This document shows positions 44,346-51,661 of a DNA stretch of 64,000 nucleotides, in pieces. The notes under the pieces are model-generated. The model was given only the letters and a program-made list of their open reading frames with translations. It was not told where the DNA came from and did no database searches. Origin of the DNA: Casp-Chloro-G3 sp002816715. GTDB lineage: Bacteria; Chloroflexota; Dehalococcoidia; Lucifugimonadales; UBA3495. Made by a program: the position numbers and the translations under genes. The stretch's first letter is position 1, and each line of letters opens with the position of its first letter. The DNA is taken from contig JAQBUV010000001.1 of NCBI GenBank assembly GCA_027623815.1, positions 1-64,000 on the forward strand. The letters run 5' to 3'.

Positions 44346-45758
44346 ATGTCTAACGATGCTCTAAGCAAGCTCATGCCGGTTGTCGATTGGCCCGAGGAGC
44401 GCGCCTCATTAGTCGAATTAACCGGGGGCACCGATCCAATATTACCGACGCCGTTCCGCATCGGTGAAACCAGTGCTGCCGCGCTAGCCGCAGTCGGCCT
44501 AGCTGCATCTGATCTGTGGGAACTGCGCACCGGCCGTCGCCAGGAGGTCGCGGTTGATACTCGCCAGGCGACTGCATCGCTGCGCAGCGGGAAATACATG
44601 CAGATGGACGGGGCGCAAGTTTCAACCGAGCGCAACCAGGTGATGGGCGTCTATCCGGCCAAGAACGGCCGCTGGAGCTATCTGCACTGCAATTTCCCGA
44701 ACCACCGGGCCGCCGCCCTCAGCGTGCTGGGCGTGTCGGAAGACAAGCAGGCGGTGCGGCAAGCGGTGGCGCAATGGGACGCTTTAGAGCTAGAGGAGGC
44801 GATCCTCGCTGCTAATGGCGCCGGCGGTATGGTGCGCACCATGGCAGAATGGGCGCAGCATCCCCAGTCGGCCGCGATTGCCTCCCTGCCGCTGATGGAG
44901 ATAGTCAAAATTGGAGACAGTCCGCCCGAAAAACTCCCCGATGGTGACCGGCCTTTGTCGGGAGTCCGGGTGCTCGACCTGACGCGGGTTCTCGCCGGGC
45001 CGACCTGCGCCCGCACCTTAGCCGAACACGGCGCCGATGTCTTGAAAATCACCGGGGCGCATCTGCCAAATATCGGATACCAGGAATACGATACCGGACA
45101 CGGCAAACTCTCCGCCAATCTCGACCTGCGAGAACCGAAGGATACCGAGACACTACGAGGGTTGGTCCGTGAGGGTGACGTGTTCTCCCAAGGCTACCGG
45201 CCTGGAACCCTCGGCATGCGGGGACTCTCGCCAGAAGCACTGGCCCAATTGCGGCCCGGTCTCGTGTACGTCTCGCTGTCAGCCTTCAGCCATGTCGGGC
45301 CCTGGGCGTCCCGCCGGGGCTTTGACACGGTGGTGCAGACGGTCAGCGGCATCACCACTCGCCAGGCCGAGCTGTTCCCTGGCGCTGAGCCGGGCCCGCA
45401 ATTCTATCCGGTATCGGCAATCGATTATTTGACCGGCTACTTGATGGCATTTGGAGCGATGGTAGCGTTGGCGCGCCGTGCCCGCGAGGGCGGTAGTTGG
45501 CTGGTGCGGATTTCTCTGGCACAGACCGGCCACTGGCTGGTCGGGCGTGGACAGGTGCCGGACGCTGAACTCAAAGACGTGCCGAAGGAATTCACTCCGG
45601 CGGAGGTGGAACGTTGGTCAATGTCCAGCGACACGCCGGTCGGTAAACTGCGCCATCTCGGCCCGGTGGTAGGGCTATCCGAGACACCGCCGCGCTGGGC
45701 TCGCCCGTCAGTGCCGCTCGGCTACAATGATCCGGTGTGGCCGCAGCGCGGCGCTTAG
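44346..45758 (+). CDS. CaiB/BaiF family III CoA-transferase
   Basis: A 470-residue family III CoA-transferase. An N-terminal region of about 190 residues (ALSKLMPVVDWPEERASLVE, TSAAALAAVGLAASDLWELR) precedes the canonical start GVRVLDLTRVLAGPTCARTL, then HGADVLKITG, LSANLDLREPKDTETLRGLV and VFSQGYRPGTLGMRGLSPEA. This longer two-part form is a known subgroup. These enzymes move CoA between acids via an aspartyl thioester. AAGGAG precedes the ATG. Confidence 0.85.
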   Translation: MSNDALSKLMPVVDWPEERASLVELTGGTDPILPTPFRIGETSAAALAAVGLAASDLWELRTGRRQEVAVDTRQATASLRSGKYMQMDGAQVSTERNQVMGVYPAKNGRWSYLHCNFPNHRAAALSVLGVSEDKQAVRQAVAQWDALELEEAILAANGAGGMVRTMAEWAQHPQSAAIASLPLMEIVKIGDSPPEKLPDGDRPLSGVRVLDLTRVLAGPTCARTLAEHGADVLKITGAHLPNIGYQEYDTGHGKLSANLDLREPKDTETLRGLVREGDVFSQGYRPGTLGMRGLSPEALAQLRPGLVYVSLSAFSHVGPWASRRGFDTVVQTVSGITTRQAELFPGAEPGPQFYPVSAIDYLTGYLMAFGAMVALARRAREGGSWLVRISLAQTGHWLVGRGQVPDAELKDVPKEFTPAEVERWSMSSDTPVGKLRHLGPVVGLSETPPRWARPSVPLGYNDPVWPQRGA

Positions 45759-45834
45759 CCATCCCAAACGTTGCGGCGAGCACTCCAAAGTGACTGTCTC
45801 ACTGCGATATTCAGAGAAACTAGGGAGACTATAT

Positions 45835-46182
45835 ATGCAAATAACACGAGTCTACACTGGCGATGATGGACAATCTCATTTCGAAGACATTGAGATTGCT
45901 GACCATCCGAAGCTTGATGAGTTAAGCGCGGTCACCAGCATCCGATTTAGGATTGGCGAGCCAGGCAATTTTAGTGACTGGCATCAGGAGTCCCGCCGCA
46001 ATTACATCATCACGCTCTCCGGCGAAGGGGAGATCGGAATTGGTGATGGCTCGCTACGACGCTTTGGCCCCGGCCAGGTCATGTTGGTCGAGGATTTGAC
46101 GGGCCAGGGTCACACTACTCGTGTCAGCAGCACGGAGCCCAGGATCACGATCGCCGTTCCTTTGCTCAATCAAACCCCTTGA
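45835..46182 (+). CDS. Cupin domain protein
   Basis: A 115-residue cupin. The core reads WHQESRRNYIITLSGEGEIG followed by RRFGPGQVMLVEDLTGQGHT. Of the usual metal ligands, the Glu and the final His are recognisable, while the first HxH is not. Start ATG 45835 with GGGAG upstream; the frame open to 45727 has no support. Likely a small oxygenase, isomerase or binding protein co-transcribed with the CoA-transferase. Confidence 0.75.
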   Translation: MQITRVYTGDDGQSHFEDIEIADHPKLDELSAVTSIRFRIGEPGNFSDWHQESRRNYIITLSGEGEIGIGDGSLRRFGPGQVMLVEDLTGQGHTTRVSSTEPRITIAVPLLNQTP

Positions 46183-46279
46183 ACTAGATGTTGCCATCGG
46201 GATAGAAAACCCTGCGGCAGATCCCTGATCAGGGTGAAGACCCCCGGAACGCGCCGAAATAAGAAAGTGCGGTCAAATG

Positions 46280-46412
46280 CAGCAATTCTAATTATGGGGT
46301 TAATGTCGGTATTCACCCCGTCACGGCCCTCTTGTACAGATACGAGGGATGGGTTCAGAGGAGCGATTTTCTGCCGATACGCGGGGTCGAATTGCCATAA
46401 TTAGAATTGCTG
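46280..46412. mobile_element. 133-bp miniature element with perfect TIRs and 9-bp target duplication
   Basis: The ends CAGCAATTCTAATTATGG (46280-46297) and CCATAATTAGAATTGCTG (46395-46412) are perfect 18-bp inverted repeats. The 9-base sequence GGTCAAATG occurs immediately outside both ends (46271-46279 and 46413-46421), the signature of transposition. No coding capacity. It lies about 70 bases upstream of the solute-binding lipoprotein gene. Confidence 0.85.
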
Positions 46413-46489
46413 GGTCAAATGTACCTTCGTTCTTTGAGTGATATCATCCCCGCATGATCGGGATTAGTAACAAGTTAAAGGAAGTGCTT

Positions 46490-48283
46490 ATGAACCTAAG
46501 ATTATGGCGACCCGGAATAGTAATCTTCGCACTGATCATCACTGTACTCGCGGTGGCTTGCGGGGCTGCAGCCACCACCGTGGCTCCCACCGCCGCGATA
46601 GACCCAACAGTTGCGCCGTCAGGGACTGTTGCTCCGGTAGATGTCTCCGCTCCTACTGCTGTCCCAATCAATGCGCCTACCGTGACGCCGCTTCCCTCTG
46701 AGGTTGTCTCGGCCCGGGATAGCATGACCTTGTCAATTAACCTGGAGCCACTTACGATGAATCCGTTTCCTTCTCAGGGCGGTATTACCGCTACTCCTGG
46801 CAAAGACAACATGGTTGACCCGTTGACCTGGCAGTCTGGGGATGACCTGCGTATTGTACCCACCACTGCAACAGTAGGCTGGGAGCAGTTAGGCCCGGAC
46901 CAATGGCGTTTTGAGCTGCGTCAGGGAGTGAAGTTTCACAACGGGGAAGATTGGGATGCGCAGGCGGCTCTGCCTTCCCTCGCCTATCAGGGCATAGCAA
47001 GCAATGATAACTCCAGCTTCGCTTACACCGGTGGGTACACCGCCCAGGCAGTAGATGAATTCACACTGGATATCATCTGCGATCAGGGTTGCCCGGTATT
47101 TCCAAACTCCACCTTTTTCTTGAACTTCACGGCGCCAGATTTCTTTCAAAATAGCAGCGAGGACGAACTATCTCGCCAGGGTGTCGGCTTTGGCCCTTAC
47201 CAGCAAGTTCGTTGGGATCCGGGTGTATCGCTAACTCAAGAAGCCTAAGATGATTATGTACCAGCGGGCGATCATTTCGAATTTCAAAAGCCGTTAGTTC
47301 GCAATTTGAAATGGGTGTGGCGAAGTGAGACTACAGTGGCCGCCGCGATGGTTCAGACCGGAGAGGCCGATATTGCCTGGGACGTGGGAGTAGACGCCAT
47401 TGACTCTCTTCCCGAAAATATGATCAAGTCAGGTAGCTCAGCCGAGGTATTTTCCTTCTGGCTAAACACCCTTTGGCACCCGGAGTTAAAGAAAACAAAG
47501 GTACGGCAGGCAATATCGCACGCTATCAACTGCCAGGAGTTGGTAGACTCCCTCTACGGCGGTCTGGCACCATGCCGGGGCAACGTCATGTGGCCCGGTG
47601 TTGTCGGCGCCACTGAGCGTAATACAGCACCTTACGAGTACAACCCGACTCTATCAAAGCAACTGTTGGCGGAAGCCGGTTACGATCCCGAAAATGTTAT
47701 TAAAATGGGTGGTCGGGGCGCTCGTATTCCCAAGCAGGTAGAAGTTTACGAAGCAATGCAAGGGTATCTCCAAGACGTGGGGTTGAATGTGGAAATTACT
47801 GTGTTGGAGTCTTCGGTCCGGAGCGAATATCGCAAATGCGCCATTGGGAAAGCAGTTAACGAGGTCTTGGAAGCCCAGGGAAAAGACCCGAACGTGGATG
47901 AGGCTACTCCGGCTGACATGCAGGCCGCCCTGGACAAGGGTGGCGCCGATTGCGCGACGGGTCATTTTCTGGAAAGCCCTCTTTCCAACGAAGCCCTCGA
48001 TTTCGGTTTGACCGCTAACCGTTACTTGAACTGCCTCCGGCCCCAGTCTTTCGTCTGCGACCCTAGTCCAGGTGGGCTACAGGATCAAATTGGTCCGGCA
48101 TTGGCTGCGTCCGGCGACGAACGAGCAGAGAGGTTACAAGCTCTCGGTGACCGTTTGCATGATGAGGTGCTGATCTTGGGGTTGTTTGAACCGCCGGTGA
48201 TCTATGCAGTAGACCCTAAGCTGAACTTTACACCTCGCTTTGACCGGCGCGTCCGTGCTAGCTCGATGTGGTTCAGCCCCTAG
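46490..48283 (+). pseudogene. ABC solute-binding lipoprotein (family 5) with one internal stop
   Basis: One frame encodes a peptide/nickel-type solute-binding lipoprotein interrupted by a single TAA at 47246-47248. Both parts are in the same frame with no indel. The N-terminus has a signal helix and lipobox LAVACGAA, then a Thr/Pro/Ala linker, LSINLEPLTMNPFP, DQWRFELRQGVKFHNG and GPYQQVRWDPG. After the stop it continues DDYVPAGDHFEFQKPLVRNL, WDVGVDAIDSLPENM, RQAISHAINCQELVDSLYGG and ends near FTPRFDRRVRAS. The relic at 18566-18925 has Tyr where the TAA lies. No permease or ATPase genes adjoin. AAAGGAAG precedes ATG 46490. Confidence 0.8.
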
Positions 48284-48340
48284 AAGAGCGCTCCCCAGAG
48301 CATTGTTACCATAGAGTCTGAACATACTCGAGCACTTGTG

Positions 48341-48363
48341 GGGGCGGGTCCGAGACCCGCCCC
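48341..48363 (+). terminator. GC-rich hairpin between convergent genes
   Basis: GGGGCGGGTC and GACCCGCCCC form a perfect 10-bp stem around CGA, between the solute-binding gene (plus) and a CMD-like gene (minus). No T-run. Its core matches hairpins at 57403-57437 and, less closely, 62603-62626. Confidence 0.6.
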
Positions 48364-48426
48364 TAACACATCCCTTGGCACTCCATTCCCACTAGAGTGA
48401 TTTGATAGACCCAGTTGCGATGCTGC

Positions 48427-48945
48427 CTAGCCCAGGTCTAGAGCCAGGGCCTGATTGAGCCTGGCCATCATCTGGTAGTAGCACACCGCCGTCGCCAGGT
48501 TGACGGCTCCGGATTCCCCCAGCAGGTGGCATACGGCTTGCCAAGTGGAGTCTCGAACCTGGTTCCGCAATACTTCAATCGTGAACTGCGCCCAGATCCC
48601 CTCTTTCGGCAGCAAGCCTCGCGGGGCCTTGCCAGCAGCGATAGCCTGTATTACTGCGTCCCTGATTCCCGCTTGACGGGCTTGCGGCTCGAAAGCCTCC
48701 CACAAGGCTTGATTGTCCACCTCTTTGGCCACAGTTAACGCGACTGTGAGCCTCACCCAGGGCTCCAATGTAGCCTCGTCGCTGACGAGTTCATCAAGGC
48801 CAACCATCTGTGAGGCTATTTTTGGGCTGTTGAATAGGGTCTGGAAGGTGGCGGACAACCCGGATTCAGGGCGGGCAACTTTCTGGTATGCAGAAACCAG
48901 GTTGCGGGAGACCTGCTCTTCGGTGACTAGAGGCAAACGAGCCAT
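48427..48945 (-). CDS. CMD/AhpD-fold protein without catalytic Cys
   Basis: A 172-residue helical protein of the CMD/AhpD-like group: RLPLVTEEQVSRNLVSAYQK, VRLTVALTVAKEVDNQALWE, ARQAGIRDAVIQAIAAGKAP. The Cys pair of AhpD peroxidases is absent. GGAGGG precedes the ATG. Substrate and activity unknown; a purely structural or decarboxylase-like role is possible. Confidence 0.7.
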   Translation of the reverse strand: MARLPLVTEEQVSRNLVSAYQKVARPESGLSATFQTLFNSPKIASQMVGLDELVSDEATLEPWVRLTVALTVAKEVDNQALWEAFEPQARQAGIRDAVIQAIAAGKAPRGLLPKEGIWAQFTIEVLRNQVRDSTWQAVCHLLGESGAVNLATAVCYYQMMARLNQALALDLG

Positions 48946-49030
48946 AAATCCCTCCTGAGGAGTTTGCTAGGAGATTGCTTCATCGGTCTACAAGTTTAGC
49001 ACCTATCCCGGGCGCTAATACTATCTCTTC

Positions 49031-49062
49031 ACAGAAGCCGTGTATAACAGAAGCCGTGTATA
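49031..49062. repeat. 16-bp tandem duplication
   Basis: ACAGAAGCCGTGTATA occurs twice in direct succession upstream of the NHL gene, with a weaker third copy (ACAGAAACTGCGTTATA) after it. Probably slippage. Confidence 0.7.
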
Positions 49063-49100
49063 AACAGAAACTGCGTTATAAATCTAAGCTGCGTACCACT

Positions 49101-49158
49101 AGTGGTTCGACAAGCGTGTCCTGAGCCTGGGGAAAGGCTCACCACGAGCGGACTTGCC
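49101..49158. repeat. Intergenic repeat, GAGCGGACTTG family
   Basis: GTGGTTCGACAAGC, then GGCTCACCACGAGCGGACTT and G, matching the repeat at 37713-37800 in its left part. The right part is different or lost. Confidence 0.55.
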
Positions 49159-49315
49159 ACGACCTTGCAGAAGTCCTATACCCGGATACCAATTGGGGTA
49201 AACTTGGCACGGCGGTTTTGATATACTACCCCAGTTGATTTGTGGGGTGTGGCAGATGGAGTCTCTGGAGAAGTTCAACTCTTGAGATTCGGAAATTATA
49301 GTGAAAGGAATAAAC

Positions 49316-50194
49316 ATGACTACAGTCGGTTCAGGCAAATACACCTATGATCTAATTCAAGACTGGCCCAAGCTGCCCCAGGGTGAGGCTCTGGGTGTCG
49401 TTAGCTCGGTCGCTACTGATTCCCAGGACCGGGTTTACGCCTTTCAGCGTCAAGACCCGCCAGTGATGGTATTCGACCGAGACGGCAAGTACCTCAATCG
49501 TTGGGGTATCGGAGCGATTACCGACCCCCACGGAATTAATATCGTAGACGATATAGTTTACATAACTGACCGATCAGACCAGGTGGCAGTGAAGTTCACC
49601 CTGGATGGCAAACCGCTGCAAGTTATCGGCGACCGGGGAGTCTTCTCCGATACCGGATGTGAAAAGCCCGGCGATTTGTGCCCACGGGCGGCTGGCCCCT
49701 TTAATTACTGCACTGAAATGTCGACCAGCCCCTCCGGAGATATTTACATATCTGATGGGTACCGGAATGCGCGAGTGCACCGCTTCACCAGCGAGGGACA
49801 GCTTATTCAGTCGTGGGGACAGCCTGGCAAGGAAGAACCCGGACATTTCCACCTGGTCCACAGCCTTTTGGTTGGCCCGGACGGGAAGGTTTATGTCTGT
49901 GACCGCGCCAACCGACGGGTGCAGATTTTCTCGCCGGAGGGCGAGTTCATAACCATGTGGACCGGGATGGGCGGCCCCGACAACATTGTGAGAGACAAAG
50001 ACGGCATTTTCTACATCGCTGAGCAGGCCGACGAATCTGGCGACTCCCACGTGAGTATTTGGGATGGCGATGGCAACGTGCTAGAGCGCTGGCCAATTCG
50101 GCACGCGCATGGCCTGTGTGTAGACTCAGAGTGCAATATTTATCTGGGCCTGACCCTGGAACACAGCGTGGATAAGTACGTCAGGAAGGGCTAG
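49316..50194 (+). CDS. NHL propeller protein, peptidyl-amidating-lyase-like (copy 2)
   Basis: A 292-residue paralog of the gene at 29574, sharing the opening, the FSDTGCEKPGDLCPRAAGPF block and blades ending in SDGYRNARVHRF, VHSLLVGPDGKVYVCDRA and VDKYVRKG. The last third has diverged. ATG 49316 follows AAAGGAA. It is next to two CMD-like genes on the same strand. Function unknown; the fold allows lyase or lactonase activity. Confidence 0.8.
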   Translation: MTTVGSGKYTYDLIQDWPKLPQGEALGVVSSVATDSQDRVYAFQRQDPPVMVFDRDGKYLNRWGIGAITDPHGINIVDDIVYITDRSDQVAVKFTLDGKPLQVIGDRGVFSDTGCEKPGDLCPRAAGPFNYCTEMSTSPSGDIYISDGYRNARVHRFTSEGQLIQSWGQPGKEEPGHFHLVHSLLVGPDGKVYVCDRANRRVQIFSPEGEFITMWTGMGGPDNIVRDKDGIFYIAEQADESGDSHVSIWDGDGNVLERWPIRHAHGLCVDSECNIYLGLTLEHSVDKYVRKG

Positions 50195-50312
50195 CTCAGA
50201 ACCTGCTAATGACATACAGCAAGCCTGGTATCACCCGGCACATTTCAAATTGAAATGGTTCCGGGGATAATGTCGTGCTTGGAAAAACAAATACTCGCTC
50301 GGAGATGTTGAA

Positions 50313-50618
50313 ATGACTCTACCTAACCCCGGCGCTTGGCAAGCTATCATAGAAGAGAACGCTCCCCAGTTGTACCAGGATGTAACCTTGGTGCGAGAAC
50401 ATGTTCTGTCTGAGGGAGCGCTGCCCTTGAAAGTCAAAGTGCTGATGACCATGCTTTGCGATGCCCTACTGGGCCACGATGACGGCGTCAAGAACATCGC
50501 CAATCGCGCCCGCGCCGTCGGGGCCACCGAGGCAGAAATCGCCGAAACCGTGGGCGTTGCCTTCGTCATGGGCGGCACACCGGCGCTGGTCACCGGGGCT
50601 AACGCCTTCAGAAAATAA
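50313..50618 (+). CDS. Small CMD/AhpD-fold protein
   Basis: A 101-residue protein with MLCDALLGHDDGVKNIANRA and TEAEIAETVGVAFVMGGTPA, the two helices of the CMD fold. One Cys and a His six residues later are at the active-site helix, without the CxxC of peroxidases. GGAGA lies about 9 bases before the ATG. It precedes another CMD-like gene by 55 bases, so they are probably an operon. Confidence 0.75.
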   Translation: MTLPNPGAWQAIIEENAPQLYQDVTLVREHVLSEGALPLKVKVLMTMLCDALLGHDDGVKNIANRARAVGATEAEIAETVGVAFVMGGTPALVTGANAFRK

Positions 50619-50672
50619 GCTCTGGAAATAAGCTGCCTGAAATAAACTGCCCGTTGGCAAGAAAAGGTGAAC

Positions 50673-51236
50673 ATGGCTTGGATTGAAGAAGCAGAACTGG
50701 AAGACCAGAACCTACCCGAGATTTTCCGGGTCATGTCCCTCAATCCGGGTGCATTGGGACTGGTCAAAGACCTCAATGAGGGTTTGTCTTTTGGCGGCTC
50801 AGGCTTGGCCCGAGTGCAGGAAGAAGCGATCGCCACGGTAGTCTCAGCGGCCAATCGGAGCCGTTATGGGGCGATGACTCACGGCGGCTTCCTGCGCCGG
50901 CAGTCGGGGGACGCTCAGTTGGTTAGCGACATTCTGCAGGACTATACCGTGGCTGACCTTTCCGACGCCGATCGGGCCATGCTGGACTTTGCCTTGAAGC
51001 TTACCCTGCGGCCATCCTCAGTAACCAAGGGGGACGTCGAAGGTCTGCGAGCAGAAGGTTACGAAGACCGCGAAGTCCTTTCTATCGTGCTTACCACCTG
51101 CCTGATCAATTTCATGAACCGCCTGGCTGACGGTCTGGGGATTGACGTGCCGCCCGACTACCAAAAAGCGGTTTTGCAATGGTTGACCGGCCCGGCGGCA
51201 AGTCAGGAATGGCTGGTGAAGCCCAAACAAAAGTGA
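50673..51236 (+). CDS. Peroxidase-related CMD/AhpD-like protein
   Basis: A 187-residue protein of the uncharacterised peroxidase-related family. It has the plan AWIEEAELEDQNLPEIFRVM, then RVQEEAIATVVSAANRSRYG, AMTHGGFLRRQSGD and YEDREVLSIVLTTCLINFMN, ending in a C-terminal substrate-binding tail. Family members normally have NRCxYCxxxH; here the region reads NRSRYGAMTH, so both Cys are missing while the His remains. ATG 50673 follows AAAAGG; GTG 50667 overlaps that site and is rejected. Confidence 0.75.
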   Translation: MAWIEEAELEDQNLPEIFRVMSLNPGALGLVKDLNEGLSFGGSGLARVQEEAIATVVSAANRSRYGAMTHGGFLRRQSGDAQLVSDILQDYTVADLSDADRAMLDFALKLTLRPSSVTKGDVEGLRAEGYEDREVLSIVLTTCLINFMNRLADGLGIDVPPDYQKAVLQWLTGPAASQEWLVKPKQK

Positions 51237-51293
51237 ATCACCGCTAGCTGTTGACCGATCACGACGAAAGCCTGGAAGTGCTCACAGTTTATG

Positions 51294-51322
51294 TTGACAG
51301 CAAATCTGGGTTATGATACGGT
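51294..51322 (+). promoter_or_regulatory. Putative sigma-A-type promoter of the ilvB leader
   Basis: A perfect -35 TTGACA at 51294-51299 and, with a 17-base spacer, TACGGT at 51317-51322 as a weak -10; TATGAT lies a few bases earlier with too short a spacer. The position fits a transcript starting at the T-box leader. Confidence 0.45.
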
Positions 51323-51329
51323 TTTCGAG

Positions 51330-51598
51330 CAAAGGCTGAGATGGAGACGAGTAGGTAAGTCGAAGCGTTCAGCGAGCCTGGTTTAGTGAGAGCAGGTGCG
51401 CTAACCTTGCTGAAAATCCCTCCGGAGCCGCCAGTTGAAAGCCCTAGTACGGTGAGTAAACCGGGTCGGGGTCGTCGCCCGTTAGCAACGACGGGGCATG
51501 TTAGTGTCCTGCTAGAGAGGTCCGAGCAATCGGATTAATAGGGTGGTACCGCGGGAATATTGGAAGTCCCGTCCCTATGTGGACGGGACTTTTTGTGT
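51330..51598 (+). promoter_or_regulatory. T-box riboswitch leader of ilvB
   Basis: The conserved T-box sequence AGGGTGGTACCGCG lies at 51540-51553 and is followed by an intrinsic terminator. Upstream is a long Stem I: GGCT and GGAG pair with CTCCGGAGCC about 90 bases later, an ACGAGTA on the 5' side opposes GAAAATCC in the presumed specifier loop. Read by the usual register the specifier is ATC, an isoleucine codon, which fits acetolactate synthase. Uncharged tRNA would be sensed and transcription allowed to proceed. The T-box call is firm; the specifier is tentative. Confidence 0.9.
51565..51594 (+). terminator. T-box terminator hairpin
   Basis: AGTCCCGTCC and GGACGGGACT form a perfect 10-bp stem with loop CTATGT, followed by TTTTT. 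It competes with the antiterminator that includes the T-box sequence just upstream. Confidence 0.9.
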
Positions 51599-51661
51599 GT
51601 CCGATCAGTGGCTCTCCCATGCTTTCTCGGCAGGAGAAGGTCTTATATTTTGGAGGCTGCT

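Noticed and set aside
49099..49160. tRNA-like GGTTCGA motif
   Set aside because: No acceptor stem, anticodon arm or D arm can be formed; it belongs to a dispersed repeat.
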